Source: Euryarchaeota archaeon UBA28
Lineage (GTDB): Archaea > Thermoplasmatota > Poseidoniia > Poseidoniales > Thalassarchaeaceae
Length of the DNA: 64,000 nt
Direction of reading: 5' to 3'
Assembly (NCBI GenBank): GCA_002501605.1
Contig: DANW01000030.1
Location: forward strand, 31,004-95,003
The notes below the pieces were generated by a model. The model did no database searches. It was not told the origin of the DNA and worked only from the letters and a program-made list of their open reading frames with translations. The position numbers and the translations under genes are program-made. Below are positions 35,673 through 46,500 of this stretch, one piece after another (within the stretch, counting starts at the first letter, position 1; each line of letters begins with the position of its first letter).

Positions 35673-36674
35673 ATGGACGAGAAGACAGCAAGTGAGAAAC
35701 TCGATGAGGAGGAAGTGGTGATTGATGTGGACGAGCCTCAGGCTACCATAGAGGACCTCCCAGGTGTGGGTCCAGCAACGGCTGAGAAGTTAAGGGATGC
35801 TGGATTTGACGATCTACTTGCCATAGCTGTGATGAGCCCCTCTGAATTGGGCGAGCAAGCTGAACTTGGAGAAGCAGTATCTGCGAAGATAATAGCTGGT
35901 GCAAAGAAATTAGCCAACATTGGAGGATTCATCAGCGGCGTAGCCCTCCTAGACAAGCGCAGTAAAGTCATGAAACTAACATCCTCGACAAGTGCATTGG
36001 ATGAGCTACTCGGAGGCGGTTTCGAAACCCAATCGATAGTCGAAGTTTACGGGGAGTTCGGAAGTGGAAAAACTCAGGTCGGACATCAATTAGCTGTAAA
36101 TTGTATACTTCCTGTCGAACAAGGTGGATATGGTGGCGAGGTTTTCTACATCGATACTGAAGACACATTCAGGCCAGAAAGAATCACCCAAATGGCCGAG
36201 GGGATGGGGTTGGACGCATCCGAAGTCTTGGAGAGGATTCACGTCGCTAGGGCTTACAACTCAGCTCACCAAATGTTGCTGGTCGATGAAATACAGAGGA
36301 TGGGGAGAAGCATTGATGTTAGACTGATCATCGTCGACTCACTTACAAGCCATTTCAGAGCTGAATTCCTTGGACGAGGGATGCTCGCCGCCAGGCAACA
36401 GAAGCTCAACAGACATCTCAAAGATCTGAAAAAGCTGGCCGATGTAAACAATGCACTTGTTTTGGTGACCAATCAAGTTCATTCCAAACCCGATGCAATG
36501 TGGGGGGACCCAACAAAGCCGATCGGTGGACACATCGTCGGGCACGCAAGCACATTCCGCCTGTACCTTAGGAAATCCAAGGGGGGCCGTAGAATTGCTC
36601 GCCTAGTGGACAGTCCTAACCTACCTGATGGGGAGGCGGTCTTCAACGTGACAAGCGAGGGTCTGCGGGATTGA
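35673..36674 (+). CDS. radA: DNA repair and recombination protein RadA
   Basis: Archaeal recombinase that forms filaments on single-stranded DNA and drives strand exchange. The 333 residues begin with an acidic tail, then the helix-hairpin-helix N-domain ([20 protein letters not shown]), the polymerisation motif region, Walker A (GEFGSGKTQ), Walker B ([12 protein letters not shown]) and the L2 region [22 protein letters not shown]. The open frame extends to 35625, but the ATG at 35673 follows GGTGAGGAA, a strong Shine-Dalgarno, and gives the standard RadA N-terminus. TATA-like sequences lie at 35572-35581 and 35629-35635. Confidence 0.97.
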   Translation: MDEKTASEKLDEEEVVIDVDEPQATIEDLPGVGPATAEKLRDAGFDDLLAIAVMSPSELGEQAELGEAVSAKIIAGAKKLANIGGFISGVALLDKRSKVMKLTSSTSALDELLGGGFETQSIVEVYGEFGSGKTQVGHQLAVNCILPVEQGGYGGEVFYIDTEDTFRPERITQMAEGMGLDASEVLERIHVARAYNSAHQMLLVDEIQRMGRSIDVRLIIVDSLTSHFRAEFLGRGMLAARQQKLNRHLKDLKKLADVNNALVLVTNQVHSKPDAMWGDPTKPIGGHIVGHASTFRLYLRKSKGGRRIARLVDSPNLPDGEAVFNVTSEGLRD

Positions 36675-36698
36675 TCACCCGCGGACCCCGTGTCCGAC

Positions 36699-38444
36699 TT
36701 AACTGAGTTCGGCCATCGCCATTCTGACTTCACTAATTAGTGAGTCCAGATGCTTCTCCCCAAATCCAAGCTCTATATCCGCAGCGGAGAACAGTTCTGG
36801 GAGGGTCTTTGTATTTCCCAAGGTCATTGCATTAGAGTAGTCAGAAAGGGCCTTTGCCGGATCATTCCTTTGAGTTCTCCATAATTGTAGGGCACCCAAT
36901 TGTGCTATTCCATATTCTACATAGTAGAACGGAACCCCAAATAGATGGCCCTGCTGTTGCCAAGACGTATCCCTGTGTCCCTGATAGTCACCCCATTCCA
37001 TATTGGACCCGAACCTGTCCCTTATCGAATTCCAAACGGCTTTCCTTTCATCCCTAGTGTGCCCTGGATTGGAGTATATCCAATGTTGGAAAGAGTCTAT
37101 TGTCGCAATCCATGGTAGGAGGAAGATAATACCTTCAAGATGTCCTAATCTAGCCCTATTTGCCTCCTCATCATTATAGAATTCCCCCCATTCATTCTGA
37201 GTCATCAATTCCATAGACATTGATGCTACTTCGGCGAATTCTATTGGATAACTTCTCTCTCCAATCAACTCCAGATGGCCACAGTATATTGAGTGGAATG
37301 CATGTCCTGCCTCATGAATCATCGTCTCCAAATCGCCTTGTAAGCCAGCCGCGTTCATGAATATGAATGGTACCCTACTCTTCTGTAAGTAATACTGGTA
37401 ACCTCCGGGCGCTTTGCCCTTTCTTGTGTCAAGATCGAGAGTATCCATCTCCACTAACATGTCGAACTTCTCTCCTAAATCTGTAGACATTCTGTGAAAT
37501 AATCTTGAAAGCTTGCTGACCATCTCATTCACATCGGCAAATGGCTTCAACGGAGCCCTCCCATCAAGGTCAGGTCCTACCCCAGTCTTCTCGTTCACAT
37601 CCCATGGCCTCAAACTCCCAAGCTCGAGAAAATCTATTCTTCTAGAATTAATCTCTCTCATCAAAGGGACACAAACTGCTTCGATTGCATCATGGAATTC
37701 AAGACAGTCATTCTTGGTGTAATCAAACCTCTCCATTGCTCGGAACATATAATCGGTATATGTCTCAAACCCAGCGTTTATTGCTATCTCATTCCTTATC
37801 ACAATAAGCTGATCAAATATCTCAGAGAGCCTCCCTTCGTCCTGTAGCCTCCGATCGGCAACTGCCTTCCAAGCTCCTTCTCTGACCGACCTTTCATTTG
37901 ACTCAAGAAAAACTCGCATTTCTGGAATTGTATATTCTTCCCCCTCGTACTCCACGCTCATTGCACCATTTATCGTCTGAGCCTCGGTAACCAGTTTTGT
38001 CTGCTCCACGCTCAGTGGAATGTTCTCCTTCCTGAAAATCTCAACATCATTTTTCATTGACCTAATCATCAGATCATATCTTTCCGGCAAGTCCTCTATG
38101 GCTTCATGACTAACTATTCTACGATTAAGAGAGTCCGAGAACTCGGAAAGCTTGGGCCGAACATTCTCCACGAAATCTAGGAAGGCACCCTTCTTCTTTT
38201 CGTTCTCCGTGTCACAGGTCATACTAATGTACAACAAGGCACCTTTTTCGGAGATATGTTCGGATAACTCAGAAGCATCTCTGATAATGCCCTCTAAACA
38301 TTTTGAACAAGAAATCTTCCTATTTAGAAGCTCTTCAGTATATGCTTCAACTTCTATCCAGCTACTTGGATCAAAGCCATCTTCGACATATGAACCAGAA
38401 TTCTTCCCAGCACCAATATTCACCATATAGGTTCCACCGGGCAT
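36699..38444 (-). CDS. M3 family oligoendopeptidase (PepF-like)
   Basis: A cytosolic zinc peptidase of 581 residues that trims short peptides. The HExxH motif is His377-Glu378-x-x-His381 (MIHEAGHAFHS), with Glu405 in FAEVASMSMELM as the third ligand. PGGYQYYLQKSRVPFIFMN, upstream of the zinc site, matches the oligoendopeptidase F subgroup. No signal peptide is seen. It probably finishes breakdown of peptides released by the secreted subtilases and imported. The upstream cgi121 gene is 27 bases away on the same strand, so a shared transcript is possible. Confidence 0.94.
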   Translation of the reverse strand: MPGGTYMVNIGAGKNSGSYVEDGFDPSSWIEVEAYTEELLNRKISCSKCLEGIIRDASELSEHISEKGALLYISMTCDTENEKKKGAFLDFVENVRPKLSEFSDSLNRRIVSHEAIEDLPERYDLMIRSMKNDVEIFRKENIPLSVEQTKLVTEAQTINGAMSVEYEGEEYTIPEMRVFLESNERSVREGAWKAVADRRLQDEGRLSEIFDQLIVIRNEIAINAGFETYTDYMFRAMERFDYTKNDCLEFHDAIEAVCVPLMREINSRRIDFLELGSLRPWDVNEKTGVGPDLDGRAPLKPFADVNEMVSKLSRLFHRMSTDLGEKFDMLVEMDTLDLDTRKGKAPGGYQYYLQKSRVPFIFMNAAGLQGDLETMIHEAGHAFHSIYCGHLELIGERSYPIEFAEVASMSMELMTQNEWGEFYNDEEANRARLGHLEGIIFLLPWIATIDSFQHWIYSNPGHTRDERKAVWNSIRDRFGSNMEWGDYQGHRDTSWQQQGHLFGVPFYYVEYGIAQLGALQLWRTQRNDPAKALSDYSNAMTLGNTKTLPELFSAADIELGFGEKHLDSLISEVRMAMAELS

Positions 38445-38471
38445 GCTAATATTACTCTGACTATCAGATAT

Positions 38472-39035
38472 TCAGAAATCACTCATTGATGCGTGCAATA
38501 GGAATGATTGCTCTAGCATAATGTCTTCTATCGACTCCCCATCAACAGTATATCCTATTTTCATGAGACCTTCTCTAGAAGGACAAGGTCTCGTCGGTAT
38601 CATTGAACCGTCCAGAAGCTCTATCATCTTCTCCGCTTCCTTTGAGTAAGTATTGTATTCCTCGACTGGGAGATTTGTATCACCAATTAATTCCCCCACA
38701 TCTAATTCGGGAAGACGAAGTAGCCAAGCCTTGCAGTCTCCATTTGAGACTCCAGATCTATCTATAGCAGTACTAATCTGTCTAGTCCCAGAAACAATCC
38801 TTAGAAATTCTGCTCCTAAATCCCTCGCGACCATGCTACCCCGATCTTCGTTGACTCTCGCCTTGTGCCATACTGACCATAAATGAACCTCACTGGCAAT
38901 CACATCGAAGGAGACCATAAACCAGCGATCATCAGGCCTAAAATTATTGATTTTTGAGATCAGCGCGGGCACATCTTCTATCATCGATGGGAAACTGACC
39001 GCCCAGGCTGGAAACCAAGGAACGGTTCTCATCAA
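38472..39035 (-). CDS. cgi121: KEOPS complex subunit Cgi121
   Basis: A 187-residue protein matching Cgi121/TPRKB: ISKINNF, WFMVSFDVIASEVHLWSVWHKARV, LGAEFLRIVSGTRQISTAIDRSGV. Cgi121 binds the Bud32 kinase and recruits tRNA to KEOPS, which makes the universal t6A37 modification on ANN-decoding tRNAs. The C-terminal part (residues 120-187) is longer than the minimal domain. It sits 19 bases downstream of the Hel308 gene; this archaeal gene pairing is familiar and supports the call. Confidence 0.85.
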   Translation of the reverse strand: MMRTVPWFPAWAVSFPSMIEDVPALISKINNFRPDDRWFMVSFDVIASEVHLWSVWHKARVNEDRGSMVARDLGAEFLRIVSGTRQISTAIDRSGVSNGDCKAWLLRLPELDVGELIGDTNLPVEEYNTYSKEAEKMIELLDGSMIPTRPCPSREGLMKIGYTVDGESIEDIMLEQSFLLHASMSDF

Positions 39036-39054
39036 CTCACGGGATGCCCGGAGT

Positions 39055-41604
39055 TCAATTGTACTTTCTCTTATCTCTTCGAACCTTCCGACCCGCTTCT
39101 CTTACAATATTTTCAACCAATTTATGACTCCATCCCCTTAGGTCAGAAAGCCTCTCTCGGTCTTTCTCTGTGAGCTCCGCAACGTCTGAAACCATACTCA
39201 CTCCCAGTAGTTCGGACATTTCTCTAGCCCTTACTCTTCCTATTCCTTTGAGAGATACTAGTCCGAGAATATCAGATTTGCAACCATATCTTACTCTTCC
39301 ATGGACCTCTGCTATTGATTCGACAAGTGCCTTGTGAGCGTCCTTGTTCATACTCGCAAGCTCGTCATCCTCAATTACAATCCTCCTTGACGCATACAGT
39401 AGCCACTCAGCTAGCTCTACCCTACTTCTGAGATCCCCTGGCTGGACCCCCCACTCCCTCTCAATATTCTTCATAGTTTCCTCATCCATCCATGATTGTA
39501 AAACCAGAGCTCCCTTCATTCGCCTATCTTCATCGTGATCCACCGCAGTACAGAGCATTTCCCTCTCATGAATGTGTAGAGACGATTGAATTTTTTCATA
39601 ATCGGACTTTCTTAACCAGAGGGGCAAAAAGTCTGGAGTGCAAGAAACCAGATGCAACAGACTCATCGGAGAGTACTGCATAAATTCATCATGGCCTGAA
39701 ATAATTGTCATTGCTTTTCCTAGGCCATCGCGAATAATTCTTCCAGATAATGGGTTCAAATATAGTCTAGAAATTCTAGAGCCTAGTGAGGTTGGAGAGT
39801 ATGTCATAATTTGGGATTCTTGCAAGCCTACTTCCTCTTCACTTATTGAAATCGCTTTCTTGAATCCAAAAACTGCGGGGCCGCTCCGTTTTTTTGCAAA
39901 TACCCTCTCTTCACTTAATTCAGACAACTCGACCCCCAATACCGAGGCAGCTGAATCTGCCCACGATGGAATTTCATCAGACCAGCCTTCATCCTCTGTT
40001 GAAGAAACGGGATTCTCACGTACTTTGTCTGCAACAGCATCAGATTCCCCATCTCTAATTATCATCCCATTCTCAACCAGCCATCTGATGGTCTCGTCCA
40101 GTTTCCCACTCAGAGTGTCAGAACTCATCTGAGTAGCAAGGAAAGTACTTCTAAAGAATCCCCCGATGGAGTACCTGTCCCTGACTATTCCACTTGAGAT
40201 GAGTGAAAGTACGTGAGTAAGTAGGGCCGGGTCTTCAACCGCACTCCTTGCCATTGGATTGGCTAATTTTGATGTAACTTTCTCAGGCTCGCCTCGCAAA
40301 TATAGATCAACTAGCCTCTTTTCCTCTTCAAGGTCCTTGGAAAGGATCCAAGCATCGCCATAATCGTCATACTTAGGCCTCCCAGCTCTACCTAGCATTT
40401 GCCTCACTTCCATCACCGATAGAGGCATGGAGGCACTAGCCGAAGCACTCCATCTCCTGAAATCCCTGATTACGACCCTCCTTGCGGGGAGATTGACACC
40501 TTGAGCTAGTGTTGGTGTGGCAACTATGCATTTGATATCCCCGTTTTTGAAGGATCTCTCTATCGCCTTTCTCTGTCTGTTGGTAAGGCCAGCATGATGA
40601 AATCCTACTCCTCCCTTCGCAGATTTAGCCAATGAGGACCCAGTCGAAGAGTCCTCACCTCCCATGGAAATTTCCTTGGAAAGTGAATTCCACTTCTTGA
40701 TATCCTCCTCAGAAAATACACTGCAATCGTCTTTCGCTAGCTTCAACATAAATTCTGAAAGAACTCGTGCTTCCTTGGCAGCCGACGCCCGTGATGAGAC
40801 GAAAACAAGTAATTGGCCACCAACTGACAATGTATCTCTGAGAGCCGCCTGAAGCCTTCTATTTTTCATTCCAGATAAGGTTCGTGATTTTTGTAAATTA
40901 TTCACATCGGATCCCTCAGTTCTGTGGATATTTACATCTAAATCAGTCATGATCCCATAATGCAGAGGAATTGGACGCCAATCCGACCTCACATGTTTTG
41001 CGCCCAGCCATTTAGCAAGCTCCCCAGAATTTCCAACGGTCGCTGAAAGGGCAATGATTTGAGCCTCTGGCCTGATGTGCATTATCCTTGAAATTGTGAC
41101 TTCCAGAGTCGGTCCACGGGAATAGTCATTCAGAAGATGGAACTCGTCAGAGACTACTACACCCAGGTTCTCCAAGAAACCTGTTCTGGTTCTAAGTATG
41201 GAATCAAGTTTTTCGCTCGTACAGACTAAAATATCTGAGTCATCTACTCCATTCGACTCACTTACTCTATCGCCAATGGCCAAGCCAACAGTCAATCCAA
41301 CTGCCCCGGCAATTTCTCTCAAGTCCTCAAATTTCTCACTTGCTAGAGCTTTCAGAGGGACAACATAGGCACCCCTCATTCCTTTCATATCTCCAATCAG
41401 ACGATTGATCATGCCGATGTAGGCAACCAATGATTTGCCACTAGCAGTAGGAATGGTAAGCATGAGACTCTTACCCTCAAGGACCACGGGCAAAGCCTCG
41501 AGCTGGGGCGGAAAAAAATCCTCAATACCCCATCTTTCCCTCAGGAATTCGGTAATCCTTGGGTCGATCCCCAAGTGCTCCGATCCATGATTCTCGGTCG
41601 CCAT
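39055..41604 (-). CDS. hel308: Hel308-type superfamily 2 DNA helicase
   Basis: ATP-dependent 3'-5' DNA helicase thought to process stalled forks. About 849 residues: Q-motif and Walker A (FFPPQLEALPVVLEGK, PTASGKSLVAY), motif II DEFH (VVSDEFHLL), motif III LSATVGN, motif VI MLGRAGRPKYDDYG, then winged-helix and ratchet domains and a C-terminal helix-hairpin-helix (LVSLKGIGRVRAREMSELLGV). The frame opens at 41661 but that part overlaps the upstream thioesterase gene; the ATG at 41604 is preferred. Ski2-like helicases share the fold, but the HhH ending points to Hel308. Confidence 0.93.
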   Translation of the reverse strand: MATENHGSEHLGIDPRITEFLRERWGIEDFFPPQLEALPVVLEGKSLMLTIPTASGKSLVAYIGMINRLIGDMKGMRGAYVVPLKALASEKFEDLREIAGAVGLTVGLAIGDRVSESNGVDDSDILVCTSEKLDSILRTRTGFLENLGVVVSDEFHLLNDYSRGPTLEVTISRIMHIRPEAQIIALSATVGNSGELAKWLGAKHVRSDWRPIPLHYGIMTDLDVNIHRTEGSDVNNLQKSRTLSGMKNRRLQAALRDTLSVGGQLLVFVSSRASAAKEARVLSEFMLKLAKDDCSVFSEEDIKKWNSLSKEISMGGEDSSTGSSLAKSAKGGVGFHHAGLTNRQRKAIERSFKNGDIKCIVATPTLAQGVNLPARRVVIRDFRRWSASASASMPLSVMEVRQMLGRAGRPKYDDYGDAWILSKDLEEEKRLVDLYLRGEPEKVTSKLANPMARSAVEDPALLTHVLSLISSGIVRDRYSIGGFFRSTFLATQMSSDTLSGKLDETIRWLVENGMIIRDGESDAVADKVRENPVSSTEDEGWSDEIPSWADSAASVLGVELSELSEERVFAKKRSGPAVFGFKKAISISEEEVGLQESQIMTYSPTSLGSRISRLYLNPLSGRIIRDGLGKAMTIISGHDEFMQYSPMSLLHLVSCTPDFLPLWLRKSDYEKIQSSLHIHEREMLCTAVDHDEDRRMKGALVLQSWMDEETMKNIEREWGVQPGDLRSRVELAEWLLYASRRIVIEDDELASMNKDAHKALVESIAEVHGRVRYGCKSDILGLVSLKGIGRVRAREMSELLGVSMVSDVAELTEKDRERLSDLRGWSHKLVENIVREAGRKVRRDKRKYN

Positions 41605-41651
41605 GATTATCCTTATGTTGGGCTGTTCTAAAGGATACCGTGGATATGAAC

Positions 41652-42173
41652 CTAATTCCATCGGTGATATGCGGGATGGCCTTCCGTAACTGCGACGAAT
41701 AATCCCTCACCAGTTGCGCACAGCTTGTCGTCGCAAGTCAGCCTCATTCTTATTTTTGCTCTGTCCGGAAGAAGCTCAATAACCTCTGAGTCTATTTTCA
41801 GTTTCTTATCATTGGGAGTCGGTCTTCTTAGACTGACGCTATAGGAGGCAGTGACAGTACAAGGGGGCTCAGTCGAACCTCCTCGATCCATCAATGCTAT
41901 TGCCGCAGTCCAATTTCCATGACAGTCCAGTAGTGAACCGATTATTCCCCCATTCACCATTCCAGGAAAAGCCTGATGATGGTCCTCTGGGTCGAATTCC
42001 ATTGTAAGCCCATTCCCCTTTCTGAAAGACCTTATCTTCAGCCCCTTTTCATTGGAGGGGCCACATCCAAAACATATGCTACTGGGCGCGTATTCTTCCT
42101 GTACAGAGAGGGGGGCTCGGTCTTCCATGCACATTGGACGGGCTTGTAGGAATTGAATAATTCCCAAATTCAT
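41652..42173 (-). CDS. Hotdog-fold thioesterase (PaaI-like)
   Basis: About 173 residues with the family's features: CFGCGPSNEKGLKI at the N-terminus, HHQAFPGMVNGGIIGSLLDCHG with the catalytic hotdog helix, then VTASYSVSLRRPTP and a final strand ATGEGLFVAV. Such enzymes hydrolyse acyl-CoA or aryl-CoA thioesters; the substrate is unknown. The ATG at 42173 leaves 17 bases to the divergent deacylase gene, so the ATGs at 42134 or 42128 may be the real start. Confidence 0.85.
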   Translation of the reverse strand: MNLGIIQFLQARPMCMEDRAPLSVQEEYAPSSICFGCGPSNEKGLKIRSFRKGNGLTMEFDPEDHHQAFPGMVNGGIIGSLLDCHGNWTAAIALMDRGGSTEPPCTVTASYSVSLRRPTPNDKKLKIDSEVIELLPDRAKIRMRLTCDDKLCATGEGLFVAVTEGHPAYHRWN

Positions 42174-42190
42174 GCTAACGTATCCTATTT

Positions 42191-43591
42191 ATGTCAAACC
42201 TACTGGGAGGTCCGTTGACCGATTCCACAAAGGGCTCAGACAATGAGCAAAGCTCCGAAAGGCCTGAGAGCCTACTTCCTAGGTCGAAGAGAAGAAGATT
42301 CACACCACTGAAGGTGGCGAATCAGATCCCAAAGAGGCGCAGAAAAGAAATCGAAAAGGCACTCGAGGGGAGCTCTGGTACGCCGAAGAAGTGGTCCCGT
42401 CAGAACGGTCCGAAAAATCACGCTTTTCTAAGGAAGAGAATCCCACCCGGTTCGATCAGAAGATTGGAATTCGATCTTCTTTCAGTAGACATTGGCGAAT
42501 CCTGGCCAGTCCCAATCACGGTCGTTCATGGGGCTCGCCCGGGCCCAACAATAACTCTACTTGGAGCTGTTCATGGTAATGAACTGGTGGGGCCTTTAGC
42601 ACTTACCTATCTGTCTGGGCCTAATTTTATCGGAAGTGGAAAGGCCATTGACCCAGATGTCTTATCGGGAACAATAAGGATTGTTCCTATTGTCAATATG
42701 CCGGGTTACAAGATGAAGAGTCGCTACATGCCGGACGGCAGAGATCTAAACAGATCATTCCCCGGAAAACCCGATAGTAACACTTCTTATCGTGTAGCGA
42801 ACAGATTTTGGAAGGAGATTATTGCCGGAAGTGACTATGTTATCGACTTGCATACTGCAGCTGTGGGAAGGACAAATATGCCCCAGATTAGGGCAAATCT
42901 TGCTCATGCTTCCAGTAATAAAATAGCTAGATCATTCGGAATTGAAGCAATATTGGACAATGTCGGCCCAAAGGGGTCTCTCAGAAGAGTTACCAATGAT
43001 GCCGACATAGCATGCGTGACCTTCGAGGGAGGAGGTCCAGACGAACTAGACCCGGAATCGGTACAGGTCTCTTTGTACGGGATTCTAAATGTCCTGAGAT
43101 CATTGAGAATGATTCCAGGTCATCCGAGCAGGCCTACCTTCAGGATACTCGCATCTGGGTCTCTGTGGATTAGGTCTGATCAGGGTGGTTTACTGGATGT
43201 GCTTGCGCCAGCTGGAAGCTTCGTAGATGAGGGGGAGGTCGTTGCTACGGTGACTAACCCGGAGAGGCCCTCAGAGTCTCATGACATTATATCTCCAACA
43301 AGGGGGCTAATAATTTGCTCTGCAACCAATCCTTTCGTTACTGCTGGAACTCCTGTGGGGCATATTCTACCTGTCTCCAAAGGAGTTCAAACCATCAGGA
43401 AGAGACTCGATGAGGACGATTGTTTGGTGATAAGTGGTGCTGATGGTGATCCAGTTTGGAGAGATGACGACGAAGTTGAGGACATTACCGTTGGAGGGGA
43501 GTGGTCCGGTGGAAATGTAGACGCTGAGTGGTCAACGAACCCTCCAACAGATTCCGACGAAGAGGCCGCTGAATCAGACCCTTCTCAGTAA
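42191..43591 (+). CDS. Succinylglutamate desuccinylase/aspartoacylase family protein
   Basis: A 466-residue zinc carboxypeptidase-fold (M14/AstE-AspA) protein. Zinc ligands are visible in LLGAVHGNELVG (His-x-x-Glu) and in YVIDLHTAAVG; RIVPIVNMPGYKMKSRYMPDGRDLNRSFPG holds the substrate-binding Arg/Asn region. The C-terminal beta domain (GGLLDVLAPAGSFVDEGEVVATVTN) resembles the barrel-sandwich found in this family. The N-terminal 80 residues are basic and low in complexity (KRRRKEIEK), and the last 60 are acidic. The acylated amino-acid substrate cannot be deduced. It overlaps the convergent protease gene by 7 bases. Confidence 0.9.
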   Translation: MSNLLGGPLTDSTKGSDNEQSSERPESLLPRSKRRRFTPLKVANQIPKRRRKEIEKALEGSSGTPKKWSRQNGPKNHAFLRKRIPPGSIRRLEFDLLSVDIGESWPVPITVVHGARPGPTITLLGAVHGNELVGPLALTYLSGPNFIGSGKAIDPDVLSGTIRIVPIVNMPGYKMKSRYMPDGRDLNRSFPGKPDSNTSYRVANRFWKEIIAGSDYVIDLHTAAVGRTNMPQIRANLAHASSNKIARSFGIEAILDNVGPKGSLRRVTNDADIACVTFEGGGPDELDPESVQVSLYGILNVLRSLRMIPGHPSRPTFRILASGSLWIRSDQGGLLDVLAPAGSFVDEGEVVATVTNPERPSESHDIISPTRGLIICSATNPFVTAGTPVGHILPVSKGVQTIRKRLDEDDCLVISGADGDPVWRDDDEVEDITVGGEWSGGNVDAEWSTNPPTDSDEEAAESDPSQ

Positions 43592-46500
43592 CTACCTGGA
43601 GGTGGAGGAGGGGGAAAACCATCCTCATCCAATGCTTGTTGGGACGGTGAGGGGGAAGAAAAAGAGGACAGATCGGGAGCACGGGGTATAGCATACAATT
43701 CACTGTCATTTGAGGTGTAATCTCTGTCTGATTCTGAGCCAACTTCTCTCGGATTGATCTGGTAGAACTCGTAGGCCTCTTTCACCTTTCTTCTGTAGGA
43801 AATCTGAGATGTCAAAATATAGCTGGCACCTATGAGCAGGGACAGAGATACAACAAACGAAACTATTCCAAGCGGGGTTAGGATGTATGAAACCAATCTC
43901 TCAGACAGTGTGTCAGGCGTCTTTGAGATAATCACGTCAAAGCTCCAAGCAACCTCCGTTATCACTCCATTCTCGATTATTGAGGCAGATACTCTTTGCT
44001 CTCCACTGCCTCCCGAGCACAAATAAATCTCCAAATTCCCCACGGGGGAATCGCAATCAAGTTCAGGTATCGATATATTGTCTCCTGAGTAATTTTCATC
44101 TCCAGAAAATGAGAAGTCGCCAAATGTCCAAGAGACGCTATACTGCACTCCCTCTGGTATTGGCCCGATATCTAATTCAAGGGTCTGGTTTTTGCTGTAC
44201 CATGTCTCGATATCCGAATCTGAAGGAGAGGAGGAAAGATACGACAGTCTTGAAACGTCATCATCAACTAAATCGTTGCAGTTGTCGTCAGCACCATTCC
44301 AAGTCTCTATTGCTCCCGGATAGGCCGAATCATCATTATCATCGCAATCCTCGAAATCTAGGTAGCCATCTTCGTCACTATCAAAATTGAATACTAGTGG
44401 GTCAGAACCGATGTCCAAGATTTCATCTCCATCAGAATAGCCATCGCCGTCAGTGTCGGATTGAGTTGCAGATGTCATGTAGAGGTGGAACTCATCATAA
44501 TCCTTCAGAAAGTCTCCATCAGTATCAATGTCAACGAAGTCTTCGTCTACAGATTCGTCACAATCATTGTCCTTTCCATCAAGTGATTCGGACAGATAAC
44601 CCGCTCTTTCGGAATCATTGTCATCACAGTCTTCGAACCAGTACTCGCCATCTCCGTCTTCATCGGGATCTGCCATGACCGGGTCAGTCTTCGTGACACT
44701 AATTTCGTACCCATCAGGTAAACCGTCCCCATCAGTATCCCCATCGTAGGGATTTGTCGAGATATTGTGGTATTCTTCATAATCACTCAGCTGATCTCCA
44801 TCAGTATCAATCAACTCGAAACCATCGTCCATGACCTCGTCGCAGTCATTGTCAATTCCATCAAGAACCTCGCTCAGACCAGGGGATCTGAAACTATCTT
44901 GGTCATCACAGTCTTGGAACCAATACCAACCATCTCCATCGTCATCAGAATCAGCGGAATTCGGGTCACTCCCAAAGGTTAGAACTTCGATCCCATCACT
45001 AAGTCCATCATCATCAGAATCACTGTCTAGATATTGTGTTTGATGTATGTGAAACTCCGGCCAATCCAGAAGACCATCCCCATCCGAATCGGTGAAATTG
45101 AAACCCTCATCTATTTGCGAGTCACAATTATCATCCACCCCATTCAGAGTTTCAGGTCTTCCCGGGTTTATCATCGGGTCCTGATCATCGCAATCATCGA
45201 AATGGTAGAAAAGATCTCCATCGTCATCTGGGTCGAACAATAACGGATCACTGCCCCAGAAGTTCACCTCCACTCCATCTGATAGCCCATCGTTGTCGGT
45301 GTCGCTCTGTAGTGGGTTAGTCCCGAATATCATTATCTCATCATAGTCGTTTATACCATCTAGATCAGAATCTGGAGACAATGGGTTGGTACTGTGGTTC
45401 ATGACCTCTTCGTAGTCACTCAATCCATCATCATCTGTGTCGGGGTCATAGGGATCAGTTCCCCAAATCTCAGTCTCGTTCACATCCTCCAATCCGTCAT
45501 CATCATGATCCAAATCCGCATCGGTCCCGTGGAATATAAGCGACCAATGATTCAAAGTACCATTATTTCCAGAGTCGCTATCTCTAATTCTGAGTTGCCA
45601 CTCCCCGAGGGAAGACTCGTCCCAATGATGAACTGTATTGAAGGTCCAATTGTCATAATCGTCTCCGCTGTCGCTCCTTTCTTCTGCCAACCAAGATTCC
45701 TTTCCAGAGGGAGAAACAAGAACAATCTCTAACTCTCCCCTGTAGTCATGCGAAATGTCAACAACCACGTCCACACTTTCGATTGCCAGGTCATCTGTGA
45801 CTGTTATGTTGAAATCATCCCATCCAGATATCCCATCTCCCAGATCGAAATTTGGATTCATCGGGCCAATGCTGACGTTAACCTCGTCCTCCACAGTGGT
45901 CCAGTTGGAGGACATGGCAACCGCTGCACTAGCATCTACGGCACCAAATCCATATTTGTGAGATACATCGTGGCCAGCGCCGTTTATTTCCCAGGAAGAA
46001 TCTGCAGGGTCATTGACCCTAGCGGTGTTGACCAGAATATGTTGCACATCCCTCCAGGTTAAATTTTGATTTGCCTCTAACATCAGGGCGATCACCCCTG
46101 AGACGAGTGGAGTTGCACTAGAGGTACCGCCAAACGTGTCTGTTACATTTCCAGATGAGTTATATCCACCCGAGCCAACAATGTCAGTGGTTGTTATGGC
46201 CTCTCCATCTCCATTTGAATGAGCGGCAACTAGGATATTGGCCCCCGGTTCAGCATAATATGACTGTTCTCCGAGATGAGTTATCGCCGTCACGGCAATC
46301 GTATATCTGCTGTTAGCATAGCCATCGTAGTTCGAGTCATCATCATTTGTGAGGCCATTCCCTGCGGCCCATGTGATTATGTTTCCAAGTCCATCTCTCC
46401 CTTGGAAGACGTCATTCTCGAATGCCGCGGTCATTAGAGGCCCTGGTCCATCCAATATTCTCCCTGTGTCGCTAGGACCCCATGAATTGGAGTAGATGTC

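Noticed and set aside
43980..45243. Several plus-strand frames opposite the Asp-rich repeats
   Set aside because: They are artefacts of the biased GAT/GAC-rich repeat codons and read as low-complexity Ser/Ile/His-rich peptides.
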